From assembly GCA_051294375.1 (NCBI GenBank), contig CM119267.1, forward strand, positions 18,695,439 to 18,759,438: DNA of 64,000 bases. Direction: 5' to 3'. How positions within the stretch are numbered: position 1 is the stretch's first letter; every line of letters starts with the position of its first letter. The translations under genes were made by a program, and so were the position numbers. The notes beneath the pieces are model-generated. The model was not told the DNA's origin. It did not search any database and was given only the letters and a program-made list of their open reading frames with translations. Source of the DNA: Paraspadella gotoi (lineage: Eukaryota > Chaetognatha). This document shows, piece after piece, positions 11,161 through 22,501 of this stretch.

Positions 11161-11359
11161 CGCCGATTCTGGCGCCGATGCTGGGCTTTCTGCCGGCGCT
11201 ATCGGCACCAACATCGGCGGCGATGCCATCCTCCAAAGTAACGAAGTCGTCAATGGCGACGACGACGATGAGTACGTCCATAACAACGACGATGGATATA
11301 ACCGGAACAACAACAACAACAATAACAACAACGTCGAAAACTTAACTCAAAAAGACGAG
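11161..11359 (+). CDS. Candidate exon: Gly/Ala then Asn/Asp-rich segment
   Basis: Starting at the acceptor 'gcgttgcag' the frame is open in phase 2 to 0. It reads ADSGADAGLSAGAIG, then DDDDEYVHNNDDGYN, a run of nine Asn, and VENLTQKDE. It ends at a strong donor (GAG then gtgaga). A stronger acceptor at 11059 lies behind the CT microsatellite. The same frame is coding-like from 11060 (IVRGQKTKDQLAKRLK) but hits one stop at 11138-11140. A sequence error or alternative splicing could explain this. The opposite-strand open frame is judged a shadow. Confidence 0.45.
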
Positions 11360-13304
11360 GTGAGATTTCGAATAAACTTTTTTTTTTGCTTTACATATTT
11401 AACCAATTTTGTTTCGCTAAAAAGAATCTATGATTGTTTTTTTTTGTTTTAGAACGTTTTTTCTTCTATGAAATAGGTTTTGTTGCAGCTTTAAAAATAT
11501 AATTATATTTAATAATGACAGTAGCAATGCTGAACGGTGAACATTCTCGCCAGCTTTCATATCGCTTTCATATCGGTCAGCCATTCTTCGAATCATTTAT
11601 CTTCAAGCGCCTAGAATGATAACATCAGATCCATATTCTTAGTCGTCGCTGATCAGATCCGATTGACCTCATTTCTCTTTACCTTATCATATCATCAGCG
11701 CTGCAGTCAGTCTAAGCCTTCCATTTTTGCACGGACAGACGGAAAGACCGTCAACGGAGAATGTGTCTTTGACTTTGCAATTTATTAATATTAATATTAA
11801 TATTCTTTGAGTATCGCCATCGACATCGACACCCAACCGCGTAAAGTCTATCCTCTAACGCGCATCGAACTGAACATTGAACAATGCCTCTTCCGCTGAT
11901 CCCTCTTCCATCCACCCTCCGATCCACTCAGCCACCCCAACCCACTCTCCCCCCCATCGACCCGAATAACGCCCTCTTCCGCGGATCATCTCAGATTTTC
12001 CGCGACGTCGACTCGAGTTTCGCTTCGCTTATTTTTCCCTCACCAAGAAAAAAACCCTTTGAACTGATGTCGAATCGGGAGTGGCGCGGTTGGTGTAGTG
12101 AGACAAAAGTGACGCTATTAGAGTGACGAGTTGGTAGTGACGCTGTTGGATTGGGTGCAGTGGCAGTGTCTCGATTGAAGGAGCACATTTAAAGCAACAC
12201 TTAGAGTGGAAGTTTAAGAGTGGCGAGTTAGGAGTTACTCTTTAGGAGTGGCGTTGGTTCTACAGTATGTCGAGACTAAATAAGTTGAATAAGCTAAACA
12301 AGTTGGGTTCCACAATTTATAAAAAAAAAAAAAATTGTGACATGGATTGCCTAAAACTCTACATGATACAGGATACATGATACAGGATTAAGATCGCATG
12401 TAAAATAGTCATTAGTCATTGTAGTATGAGTTCGGCAATAACTGAAAAATCTCCGCACTCATTCCGCGGAATAGGATTACGCGGCAGGAAAAAAACCCCG
12501 ATTTATCCAACTGTAGAGATGAAATCGACGAAGCGTCGACCTCCAGGTGTCCGCGTCACATCTCCGAGAATCGATCGAGAAAAAATAAAAAAAAGAGGAG
12601 AGACTCAACGTCATCCTCCGTTCGTCTCGGTAGTGAACGCCATCTTTTTTTTTATTTCCTCTTTTTCCGCCATTTTAGCCGAGGATGGACGAGGGAATAA
12701 AAAATGACGATAAAAGGTTGAGGGGTAAAAAATAGTGTTCCGTTTTTTATTTGACGAAATAACATCCTACTCCATTCTTTTTTAGTTGCGCCGCGAGTAC
12801 TCGTGGAGCAACTCTGTAAGTTATTTTTCGGTCGGTCTATCGGTCGGTATGTCTGTCCGTCGGTCTGTCCCACTTATGTTAAAAATGTATATAATTTGCC
12901 TATAGTTAGTTGCTCATTTATTAAAAAAGAAAAAACTTCAAATCTAAGGGACTGCTTGCCCCGCCTTTAGGAATTCCTAAAAATATAAAAAATAAAAGAC
13001 GAAATTTTGATGCAGTGCATGTCATGAATACACGTGCGAAGAAAGATTTTTAGTCATGTCATGTTATGTCATATCATATGATCAAAAGGAAATACATGCA
13101 AAATTAAAGTCACTGCGGCGCAACACATTGGAATTACCGTTCTTGTTTTATTTTAATTTCGCTCTTTTTCGCGCTTTTAAGATATTGAAAACCGTAAGAG
13201 TCTATGAAAGAGAGAAACCTTAAACCATAACCAATTCTCATCTATCTTTACGTGTTCCGCCAATACCCCCCCCAAAAAAAAATTTCATCCCCCATCGGCG
13301 GCAG
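11360..13304 (+). other. Intron-like interval
   Basis: AT-rich overall, with an AT-trinucleotide patch near 11785 and a small direct repeat 'gatacaggat' near 12370. A GGTC/GTCC-rich patch lies at 12830-12870. Short open frames at 11884-12126 and 12426-12707 lack paired splice sites, so I do not call them. Confidence 0.4.
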
Positions 13305-13446
13305 GCGCTCCCCGGCCACGGATGGCGCTCCGCCGCGCCGCGTCAGAACGTCATAGAGACCCTGGACGTGAAGAACAGCCTCCCGCCCCCTCGCGGTCCG
13401 TCCACGGCGTGGCCTCGATCCATGATAGAGACGAGATCGGAAGAGG
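13305..13446 (+). CDS. Candidate exon of the plus-strand gene
   Basis: Open in phase 0 to 1 (47 full codons): ALPGHGWRSAAPRQNVIETL, then DVKNSLPPPRGPSTAWPRS and MIETRSEE. Donor is G then gtgaga. The acceptor 'cggcggcag' follows a C-rich run. The GC-rich block ends abruptly at the donor, and the phases match the exons before (ending phase 0) and after (starting phase 1). No domain is recognised. Pro and Arg content suggests a flexible extracellular linker. Confidence 0.5.
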
Positions 13447-13599
13447 GTGAGAAATCCGCATTTTTTTGGTTGGTTTTTTTGTGGGGTGGGGTGAGGTGTC
13501 AGTTCTTAAGAAACGATATTTACCGGTTTTGTTTAACAATTGGTGATATTATTGATCCTAAAATTTAGTTATCAAAATTAAATTAACTTTTGCTTGGAG

Positions 13600-13975
13600 A
13601 TTCCATCGACTGAAGACTGAAGTGGATTAAGAAAGGGGATTCCCGAAATGGGTTTTTATTCGAATTATACATACTAATATACAATTGACAATACAAATAT
13701 ACAGTCTTTCATACAATTGAAACACTCTTTGAAATATTATTGCACTTCATTGATAGGGAAGCCAGATACTCTGGGAGTGAATAAACAAGACTGTGAGAGA
13801 GTCTTGATTGAAAGCTTGCAGGGACCTGCTTGGTCATTGTCTTGTGAGAGCGATGGAGGACTTACACCACCAAAGCCTGTCCAAAGTCAGGGGCAAGATA
13901 GCTTATTTATAATAATTTTTATATTGGTTGTACCAATTTCATACATAACATTTCAGTAGCTCTATTTAGTAAAAT
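13600..13975. repeat. Repeat fragment with TTGGTTGTACCAA palindrome
   Basis: The right end (about 13905-13945) shares the 32-base stretch that runs from 'ataatttttatattgg' to 'accaatttcata' with 42148-42182. The stretch contains a palindromic 'attggttgtaccaat'. An 80-codon open frame covers most of this block. The shared end makes a transposon fragment more likely than a host gene. Confidence 0.4.
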
Positions 13976-14810
13976 ATTTGACTAAAAGATTCGATACAGA
14001 TAATCCGATTACTAGGAGAATAACTGAAATCACATGGAATCCCACGGTCTTTGAATTGGATTGCAATCGGTCGTACAGATCGACGTCATGAACTAATCTC
14101 GCGACTTGTCACTCGGAAATACGTTCATTCCGAAGATGTTAAGCGCCAGGGGATAATGTTCGATTTATACTGACCATCTTTAACAAATCGAGGGAAAGAA
14201 AATAAAGGGCGTAAGTAAATAAATAAGTAAATATCGCGAGGCAAAATTTTTTGCTCGAAAATCTGTTTAGACTCAAATACAGTGATTTTTACTCTATTAA
14301 TCAAAATTAATCTTTGAGTATCCTATTTTACAAGGCGTAGACCAAAAAATATAAGCCAAATAAAAAAAAAATAAATGTCGCAGAATCCCCGTGTTTATCC
14401 ACCCAGGGTTTTAACGTTCCCTCGTTCCGAGAGAAGACTTCCGTCCATTTCCAAAGCCGTTGCCCTGATTTCTAACAATGGGGTGCCACGGGGTGCGGGG
14501 CGGTGGTGGGTGAGAGTGAAGAAGGAAATCAGTGAATCGAAACGAAACTGGAGGAAAAGGAATAACATTCACTCTCTCACAAAAGAAAAAAAAAAAGGAG
14601 ATTAAAAAAAGAAAGGAAGCTGCAATCTCTTTGATTTCTCGTCCTCGATCTCGTTTCGCGATGGGAAAGGGAAAATTGGTTTCTTTTGTATTTACGTTTT
14701 GCTCCGATGAATTTTTGTAATTTTTTTTTTTTACTATTATCAATTAACAATCAAACAAAATCAAGCAACGGAAAAAATAACATTGTTATGAAGTCGCCAG
14801 ACGCGACTCG

Positions 14811-14814
<4 letters not shown>

Positions 14815-14869
<55 letters not shown>
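14815..14869 (+). repeat. GA microsatellite
   Basis: Continuous GA dinucleotide run of about 55 bases in the intron upstream of the 14924 exon. Confidence 0.95.
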
Positions 14870-14875
<6 letters not shown>

Positions 14876-14923
14876 CATTTGAAATTCCAATCAATTCGCC
14901 CGCTGCTCTTTTGTCCTCCTCAG

Positions 14924-15246
14924 TTTCGCCGACGGCGAAGAATCCAGCGCCACCTGGTGATCCGCGGCAGGGGCAGGGGACGAAGGAGGCGCTGGGGGCG
15001 GAAGGGAGGCGGGCGACGTCTGTGAGGGCGTCGTCGTCGTCGTCATCGTCTCTCGCCTGGAAAGACGACCTGGCCTGGAGAGAGTTGGAGGCGATGGCGC
15101 GAGGCGATGGCCACGCCCACCGGGAACGCGGAAAATCGCGTCAAAATCACCGTCTATGGAACGATCACCGACAGCGCCATCTACGTCAAAAGGAAAATCA
15201 ACGTCTGCGCCACGAACTGCGCCATAGTTACGACGAACGCCCGCAG
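14924..15246 (+). CDS. Long exon: Gly/Pro-rich then basic helical segment
   Basis: A very good acceptor (ttttgtcctcctcag) and donor (CCGCAG then gtgaga) enclose 323 bases that are open through all 107 codons in the frame set by the preceding exon (phase 1 to 0). It reads SPTAKNPAPPGDPRQGQG, a run of seven Ser, SLAWKDDLAWRELEAMARG, and a His/Arg/Gln-rich helical tail ending SYDERPQ. No known domain. The Trp-containing amphipathic part followed by a heparin-binding-like basic region would suit a matrix protein, but that is inference. A different frame of the last third is also open and protein-like (VKITVYGTITDSAIYVKR), which could matter if an alternative acceptor is used. Confidence 0.6.
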
Positions 15247-15380
15247 GTGAGAGAGGGAAGCGAAAAAAAATTTGAAAAAAAAAGAACAAATATAAAAAGA
15301 CTCGCATGAAATCGATTTTCGTCCTCAAGTACGTCCTCCTGGTACGCGGTCGACGACTGGCGATAAACATCTCTTTGCCT

Positions 15381-15382
<2 letters not shown>

Positions 15383-15435
<53 letters not shown>
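15383..15435 (+). repeat. CT microsatellite
   Basis: Continuous CT dinucleotide run, intronic. Confidence 0.95.
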
Positions 15436-15437
<2 letters not shown>

Positions 15438-15755
15438 ACTTACTACGTTTACCTACTTGGCGCGGATTTTAGTTTACAGAAAAGAGAAAAAAGCATGCGC
15501 AAAGGTGATAAATCTCTCACAATGACCCTTGAGGCGGCACCACTCTCTTCTTTTTTCAAACCGGAATTGTTGTGATGCGAACATCTATCAGCTATCGTAG
15601 AAAAAACTTTCATTAATGCTCTCCTCTCTTCTCGCCCACGCACCGTCGAGCTCCTCCGGCTTAGAGCGTATTTCCCCTCTCTTCTCTCTCTCTCTCTCTC
15701 TCTCTTTATTGACCTTACCTGGTCGCCCTCACCTCTGACCCAGACCTCCCTCCAG

Positions 15756-15866
15756 GCTTCGGGTCGGAGTCACCTGGCGCCGGCGTCGCGACCAAAAGCG
15801 ACTCCGGGAGAGACCGGCGGCGTCAGGGGAGAAGGATCGAGTTTTATTAAGTCGACCCCAGATTTA
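15756..15866 (+). CDS. Candidate exon, 3' end uncertain
   Basis: The acceptor 'cctccctccag' is strong. The phase-0 frame reads ASGRSHLAPASRPKATPGE, then TGGVRGEGSSFIKSTPDL. The likely donor (TTA then gtagag) is weak; the frame stays open past it into purine-rich repeat. Phase 0 agrees with the previous exon. The next called exon (16505) needs an incoming phase 2, so either the donor is elsewhere or a small exon is missing between them. Confidence 0.35.
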
Positions 15867-15899
15867 GTAGAGGAAAAAGGAAAATGGAGGGAAGAGTGT

Positions 15900-16160
15900 G
15901 AAAAAAAGGAAGGAAATAAGGAAAAGAAAGAAAGGAGAAAAGAAAATCACGGAGGTAATGAAAGGAAAAATGAAAAGGAAAGGAAAGAAAATATACGCAG
16001 TCGGAAAGAAGACAAAAAAGAAGAGGAAAGGAAGGAATGAATTAATTATCAAAATTGGGAGGAAGGGGTGGGAAGTGATAAGAAGGAAGGGGAGGGAAGT
16101 GATAAGAAGGAAGGGGAGGGAAGTGATAAGAAGGAAGGGGTGGGAAGTGATAAGAAGCGA
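15900..16160 (+). repeat. Purine-rich minisatellite
   Basis: A unit of about 26 bases (ggaaggggagggaagtgata plus agaa) is repeated about four times at 16060-16150, within a wider A/G-rich tract. Confidence 0.85.
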
Positions 16161-16504
16161 TAGAAAGGAAAAATAAAAGATAAGTAAAATAGAAAAGCAA
16201 AGAGAAAATTGGCGTTGAATAGGAAAATAAAAAAAAAATTAATAAATAATTCGAAGATCATACAAAGTAAGGATAAAATGAATAAAGAATAGATAAACAA
16301 ACAAACAAAAAATAGAATCGATAAAAAAGGGGGAAAAAAAATTGAAACAAGAATTGATCCTTAGTTGAGGCGGAACTTCGCGGGATGGGATGGGGAAGAG
16401 GGGGGGGGAAAAGGGGAAAATTCAATTTTTCCTCGTTTTTTCCCTCCGACGAAATCTCATAACTTCTTTTTTTTTTCTCTCTCTTCTTTTCTTTCTTTTC
16501 CCAG

Positions 16505-16744
16505 AATTCTCCCTTCTCTCCATTCCATTGACACTCCAGCAACTCCGTCGCACTTCGGACTCGTCGCACCTACCACTCCAGCCGCCCCCGCCACTCCTTC
16601 GTCCACCGCCGCTCCGGCGAGGTGGTCCTCATCCGTCCTGTACCTTCCGGCGGCCGACGTGACGCCGGAAGACCGGACATCGCCGGAAATGCCGCCGTTC
16701 ATCCCCAGTCTGGGCGTGACGAGAGCGACCACGCCCGCGCCGAG
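16505..16744 (+). CDS. Exon: Thr/Pro/Ala-rich mucin-like segment
   Basis: Acceptor 'tttcttttcccag' and donor (CCGAG then gtgagg) are both consensus. Only one frame is open throughout (phase 2 to 2): ILPSLHSIDTPATPSHFGL, VAPTTPAAPATPSSTAAPA, a WSSSVLYLPAADVTPED segment and FIPSLGVTRATTPAP. The many Thr, Ser and Pro residues suggest an O-glycosylated spacer in a secreted protein. Outgoing phase 2 fits the exon at 53206, but a 36 kb jump is unproved. Confidence 0.6.
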
Positions 16745-17445
16745 GTGAGGACGGGGTGGAGAGAGAGTGGTGGGTGAGGAGCCGGAATTGGGTGAGGCGA
16801 GTGGGTGGGGCTGGTAGAAGGTTGTTGGATGAGGAAATTGTGGAGGGGTCCTGGGTTTTGGAACCGGGCTCGGACTAGAACCTAAATCTAAATTTAGATT
16901 TTGACAAAAACCTTCAAAATATGATCAGATCCATATTTACTAAAAATTAGATACCCAACCGGTCAAGTATTCTCAAAAGGTTAGTAATAAAAATCGAGTA
17001 ACTCGAATATGCAAATGAGATTAATGGGTCGTCGTATGGTTGAATACGACTCCAAGGTGGGTTCCTGGTTGGTATTGATCCCGGTACCTGAGGGTCGTAC
17101 AACGATGCCTTTCCTCAATGATCCTCCGGTCCTATGGGCGACAACCATAGGCTGGGTGACCTTTGCAATATTCGCTACAAGATGGGTTGGTGGGGATTGT
17201 AGATGGTTATGAAGATGGGAGGGGAAGATTGGAGACCGAAGACTGAAGAAGAGGTCTTTTTCGAGAATCGGATGAATATGAATGGAAACAAGAATTCGAA
17301 ATGGCAAAAAAGGAACAAAATGTAAAAACAAAAAAAATGGTAAAGCGAAAAAAAGAAGGAAATCAGCGAAGATAAAGAAACTTCTACTTCGCCGCCTCCC
17401 ATAAACCTCCCCTCCAAGTCTCTCGATTTTTCGCGCTTCTGAGAA
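16745..17445. other. Unassigned stretch with a minus-strand open frame
   Basis: Within it, about 17000-17210 has balanced base composition and an open minus-strand frame with protein-like composition (AKVTQPMVVAHRTGGSL, then IVVRPSGTGINTNQEP). It has no splice context that I can defend. It begins with a 20-base stretch, 'aatatgcaaatgagattaa' plus flank, that recurs near 41321. A fragment of an old mobile element is likely. Confidence 0.3.
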
Positions 17446-17519
17446 TTATGCAGGGTCAGGCGCCAGCCTCCAATAAAAAAAGTGACTTTTGTAGGACCGG
17501 CGTGCGCAAAGCGTTGGCG

Positions 17520-18090
17520 CCTTTTCTAGAACGACGACGAACGAAGAACGAACGACGACGATAGAGACAAACCATGACGAGGACGACCGACGACGATAAG
17601 AGACAAACTCATGAGCGACGACGACGACGACGATAAAAGAGACAACCATGACGGACGGACGACGACGACGAAGACAAACCATGAAGACGGGAGGACGAAT
17701 AGAGACAAACCATCGGACGGAGAGCGATGAGACAAACTGACGACGACAACGACGACCGACGACATAGAGACAAAACCATGAAGCGACGGACGCATAGAGA
17801 CAAACCATGAACCGACGACGACGACGACGATAGAGACAAACCATGACGGGACGACGACGACGACGATAGAGACAAACCATAGAAACGGACGACGGACGAC
17901 ATACGACATAGCCATGACAAAGACCATAGCACGTAACGACGACGATTCGAACGACGACAACGCGAACAACGACGAACGATAGAGAACAAACATGACGGAC
18001 GACCAAGCACAACGACTAACGACGACGATGTCGAACGACGACTAACGACGAACCAACGAACGACGATAGAGACGAAGCATAAGCAGCGAA
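17520..18090 (+). repeat. GAC-rich minisatellite
   Basis: Imperfect tandem copies of a unit of roughly 30-45 bases built from GAC triplets plus 'atagagacaaaccatgac'. At least ten copies of the 'gagacaaa' anchor can be counted. Several minus-strand frames are open only because the unit is repeated. Confidence 0.9.
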
Positions 18091-18283
18091 AGACGTGCCT
18101 GATGCCCAGAGGCCGAAGGAGTCACTTCTGTTCTCACGTGATTATTTTTTTTTTTCCACTGATGTCACTTTTTTTTCCTTTTGTTGTTGTTGTTGTTGTT
18201 GTTGTTTCGCTCTTCATTGAAATGAATTTCTTTAAGACTTTATACCCGGATACAAATTTTTGTTCGGAGTTTTCTCTTTTTGC

Positions 18284-18422
18284 NNNNNNNNNNNNNNNNN
18301 NNNNNNNNNNNNNNNNNNNNNNNNNNNNNNNNNNNNNNNNNNNNNNNNNNNNNNNNNNNNNNNNNNNNNNNNNNNNNNNNNNNNNNNNNNNNNNNNNNNN
18401 NNNNNNNNNNNNNNNNNNNNNN
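18284..18422. other. Assembly gap (139 N)
   Basis: Unsequenced. Followed at once by an AG dinucleotide run. Confidence 0.99.
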
Positions 18423-18455
<33 letters not shown>

Positions 18456-19165
18456 AGAAAGAGAAGTTGGAGGGAAGGAGGAGGGGATGGAGCAACGGAG
18501 AGAGTGAAGAATTGAGCCAACGTTAGAATTAACTGAAAGAGGGAGGGAGTAAGGGAGAGAGTAAAGGAGAGAGTAAGGGAGGGAGTAAGGGAGGGAGGAA
18601 AAAAAGGGAGGACAGAGAGAAGGANNNNNNNNNNNNNNNNNNNNNNNNNNNNNNNNNNNNNNNNNNNNNNNNNNNNNNNNNNNNNNNNNNNNNNNNNNNN
18701 NNNNNNNNNNNNNNNNNNNNNNNNNNNNNNNNNNNNNNNNNNNNNNNNNNNNNNNNNNNNNNNNNNNNNNNNNNNNNNNNNNNNNNNNNNNNNNNNNNNN
18801 NNNNNNNNNNNNNNNNNNNNNNNNNNNNNNNNNNNNNNNNNNNNNNNNNNNNNNNNNNNNNNNNNNNNNNNNNNNNNNNNNNNNNCAGGAGGGAGGGAGA
18901 AAAGGAGGAAGGGGGAAAATGAGGAAAGGAAAAAAGGAGAGATGGAGTAAGGGAGGAAGAGGAATAGGAGAAGAAAAGAAAAAGGGAAAAGAAAAAAGGG
19001 AGGAAGGAAAAAAAATAGATGGAGTAAGGGAGGAAGAGGAATAGGAGAAGAAAAGAAAAAGGGAAAAGAAAAAAGGGAGGAAGGAGAAAAGGAGAAATGG
19101 AAGAGGAAAGAGGAAAGAGGAGGAAGGAGAAATGGAGGGAGTAAGGGAGGAAAGGAAAGAAAGCG
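18423..19165 (+). repeat. Purine-rich (GGGAGGGAGTAA, AG) tandem region around a 261-N gap
   Basis: AG dinucleotides, then units such as 'gggagggagtaa', then gap 18625-18885, then more GGA-rich units. An approximately 80-base segment containing 'ggagtaagggaggaagagga' is present twice in tandem at about 18940-19015 and 19020-19085. No gene. Confidence 0.85.
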
Positions 19166-19575
19166 TCTTAGACGCGGATTTCTTTTATCAATCGTCTCCA
19201 AAGGAAAAGAGAAAGTGTCATCTCGAATGTTCCCAAAAAAAATAATATTAAGTGAATAATAAAAAAGTACACGATGGGAAACTTCTGTCTGCCTTTATCA
19301 GTTTTTCTTGGTTTCTATTTAAAAAAAAAATCCTTCACGTCATCATTCTCACGTATTTACATATTTACAAATTTACATAATTGCATATTTGCATAGTTTT
19401 GCATGTATACGTATTGAATTTGAAAAGTAAAGAGAAAAAAAACAAGAAAAAAAGAAATTGAAAAGAACTTTTTTTTCTTTTTTTCTTTTTTTTTCTTTCC
19501 TTCGTCTCAGATTTCTGGCGGCGATTGTAAAAGACAGGAAAAGACGCAAGGGCGAGAGGGTTGCCTCTGTTAAGT

Positions 19576-19626
<51 letters not shown>

Positions 19627-20508
19627 ATCTCTCTCTCACTTCCCTTTATTCTCAAGAAAAGCAAGTGGAAGGAAAGGGCCGAAGGTCGCGGGACTAGGTG
19701 GCGCTGCGAATCGAGTTTCTCTCCTTCAAACGGAAAAGAGAAACAAAAGGCCTCATCGATGTTGATGGGAAGGACGGTGGTTCCTGATTAACACTCACAA
19801 CAAATTCTTTGTTTTCTAAACAAAACGAAAATCCCACTAACAAATAAACAAACAGAAAAACCAACAAAAAAAAGTTGATATTTGTAAAAGACGCTTATGG
19901 TTCTTGTACTTACATTTTCGAGAATTGAGAAACGACATAAATTTTATTGTAGTTAACTAAAAAACTTTTGTAATGCAAAAAATAGGAAGATCGGAATATA
20001 TATAGTAAAAATGGAGTTTGATCAATATTGATGATGTTACCCGTAGAAGAGGAAAGATTTTTTTTTCCTAAAAAATTACGAGCAAATAAGATGGACAACA
20101 AAAGACAACCATTATGACGCCATCTTTGCTACTAACTTATAAATAAGAACGCCATAACAGATATAAATAACTCCTCAAAAGATAGCAAAAAGAAACTGTT
20201 TTATTGAGGCGGGGGAAAAAAATTAAAGAAAAAAGTTAGTTATTATTAAAACGTAAAAAAAAAATAAAAACGACGGAAAGACATTTTCCCGGGGAACAAT
20301 TGGCCGCAGAAAGTCTGGCGGCTTAGGAAAAGGATATAAACGCGAAATGGGAAAAAAAAGTGAAAAGAGAGAGAGAGAGAAATAAAAATTGGGAAGAAAG
20401 AAAAGAAAAAGAAGGTGAAAGGAACACGTTAGACAGGCGGAAGTAAAGCGGCGGGAAGTCTTGACCGAGGGGCGTGTTAGCGGAGCGCTGCGGGGGCGCC
20501 GTTTCTAG
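19166..20508. other. Noncoding interval with CT microsatellite
   Basis: CT run at 19581-19620; otherwise AT-rich intronic-type sequence. The GC-richer patch 19660-19790 has a plus-strand open frame but no paired splice sites. Confidence 0.4.
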
Positions 20509-20638
20509 GAGCTCCATTTCTTTTTAACCCTGGCATTAATCGAAAGATTCCGGAGGAGATATAGGGGACGAGGTTTATCAAGCGAGAAGAAAATGTCGCT
20601 GATGTTGAGGGGAAAGTTTTCCTCGCAGAGCGATGGAG
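20509..20638 (+). CDS. Candidate exon
   Basis: Between acceptor-like 'ccgtttctag' and donor (GGAG then gtaagc), the phase-0 frame is open for 43 codons: ELHFFLTLALIERFRRRYRG, then LSSEKKMSLMLRGKFSSQS. An internal Met could also be a start. The phases (0 to 1) do not join directly to the exon at 16744, so this could belong to another gene or be spurious. Confidence 0.25.
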
Positions 20639-21469
20639 GTAAGCGAAGACGTCCCTGGAAGGGAATTGAGATGAAGAAACGTCTGACGGAGAAGAGACGC
20701 AGAATCGCGAGGCTTCCATCTTTTTTCGCTGATGATCGAGCCAGCTTTTTTTTTTTTGGCCGATGATGATCGAGAAGCTTTCGTTTGGCCATTTCGACTA
20801 TTAAGGGTGGACCTGGCCATTGGCCAATTGGCCATGGCCTGAATGAGAGAATGGCGGTAGGAAAGAAAGAAGAAGAAAGAAAAAGAAAAGGTATGGCTAT
20901 AAAATAAATGACTGGCTATAAAAATGATTACAAATCATCAATTTAGAATTCAACGTCGTAAGAAAAAAAAAAAGACGCGAACTTATTTCTGATTTCAAGA
21001 GTAAAAAGAAAAAAAAACCCTTTTATGAATATCAAACGGAAAGAGCGAAAACTCGCTTTTTTTCCATTAACGATATTAAATAAACTATACATAGAATATT
21101 AGGAATAGATCCTGTTTCTCTTCATATCTTTGATTCATATATTTTTTTTTCCTTTTTCGAGATAAAAAAAGAAAAAGAAAAGAAAAATGAGACGCATCCA
21201 ATTGTCTTGATTTGCAGTCTTCGTTAATCTCCGATCTTTTCTTTCTTTCGCTAATCGTTTTTTTTTTTCTCTCGAGAACAAAAACGATTAATTTTCGAGT
21301 CGGCGTTCGAAGACTCGGGTCTTAGACTTAGGGTTTGAGATGAGTACAGTGATGATTCCATTATTACTCAGCCATTTTAAACTTAGGGTGACGAAATTGT
21401 TACTTAAAAACTGACAAATTTCCCTACTACCGTCCCAATTTCAAACTAATTTGTTTTAAATAGCTTTTT

Positions 21470-21652
21470 GCTCTTCGCAATTAATTTCCGACAACCGGGG
21501 CCAATTAAGGCGCCAACTCTTGCTCTGGCCATCATCGCCACCATCTGCAACGGAGGCGCCAACTCGGTCTCCGAGCGAACCCTAGATTTCAGTTCCATCC
21601 GGGTTTGGCTCCAGTTCTCCGCCACCGATCCCCCCTCTTCCGTCTCGCTTTC
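21470..21652. other. Coding-like island cut by a gap
   Basis: Both strands are open here. The minus strand reads WSQTRMELKSRVRSE, then MVAMMARARVGALIGPG and ends CRKLIAKSKKLFKTN then TAG, like a C-terminal exon. The plus strand reads APTLALAIIATICNGGANSV. Base composition is much richer in G and C than the flanks. The gap (21653-21885) removes one splice border, so strand and gene cannot be decided. Confidence 0.3.
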
Positions 21653-21885
21653 NNNNNNNNNNNNNNNNNNNNNNNNNNNNNNNNNNNNNNNNNNNNNNNN
21701 NNNNNNNNNNNNNNNNNNNNNNNNNNNNNNNNNNNNNNNNNNNNNNNNNNNNNNNNNNNNNNNNNNNNNNNNNNNNNNNNNNNNNNNNNNNNNNNNNNNN
21801 NNNNNNNNNNNNNNNNNNNNNNNNNNNNNNNNNNNNNNNNNNNNNNNNNNNNNNNNNNNNNNNNNNNNNNNNNNNNNNNNNNNNN
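21653..21885. other. Assembly gap (233 N)
   Basis: Unsequenced. Confidence 0.99.
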
Positions 21886-22002
21886 TCTCGTTCCTCACCG
21901 GACGTCGGATCTCATTTGTTCTCTCGTTGCGGATTTTTACCTGTCGGTCTGTCGGTCTCTCATCGTCGGTCTGTCTAACTACTATGAGTTTGCTTATAAG
22001 TC

Positions 22003-22113
<111 letters not shown>

Positions 22114-22147
22114 TCTCCTCTTTTTCCACGTCTCTTAAAATTTCCAG

Positions 22148-22213
22148 GTTTCAATGTTTACTGACCCAGAAAAATTCTTGGCTCTTGACGACGACGACGC
22201 CAACAACAAATAA
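22148..22213 (+). CDS. Candidate terminal exon (acidic C-terminus)
   Basis: After the CT microsatellite and the acceptor 'aaaatttccag', the phase-0 frame reads VSMFTDPEKFLALDDDDANN, then K and TAA. Short, acidic and protein-like, with a clean stop. No partner exon is identified; it could be an alternative end of the plus-strand gene or of an unrelated gene in the gaps on either side. Confidence 0.3.
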   Translation, partial: VSMFTDPEKFLALDDDDANNK

Positions 22214-22294
22214 AAACAAGAAGAACCGCGCCAAAGTTTTGGTCATTCCGGAGCCTCGAGTTTGAACAGGTTCCTCGATGGTCCCTCAAGACCG

Positions 22295-22501
22295 NNNNNN
22301 NNNNNNNNNNNNNNNNNNNNNNNNNNNNNNNNNNNNNNNNNNNNNNNNNNNNNNNNNNNNNNNNNNNNNNNNNNNNNNNNNNNNNNNNNNNNNNNNNNNN
22401 NNNNNNNNNNNNNNNNNNNNNNNNNNNNNNNNNNNNNNNNNNNNNNNNNNNNNNNNNNNNNNNNNNNNNNNNNNNNNNNNNNNNNNNNNNNNNNNNNNNN
22501 N
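22295..22501. other. Assembly gap (207 N)
   Basis: Unsequenced. Confidence 0.99.

Noticed and set aside
15107-15246. First coding exon starting MATPTGN with a beta-rich peptide
   Set aside because: The exon's strong acceptor at 14923 and the incoming phase select a different frame that is open over the full 323 bases. Kept only as a finding.
17446-18012. 188-codon minus-strand frame with Val/Arg/Ser repeats
   Set aside because: Three frames are open at once across the GAC minisatellite, which is typical of a triplet-like repeat.
18134-19201. 355-codon minus-strand open frame
   Set aside because: Two N gaps make up much of it and the rest is purine-repeat translation.
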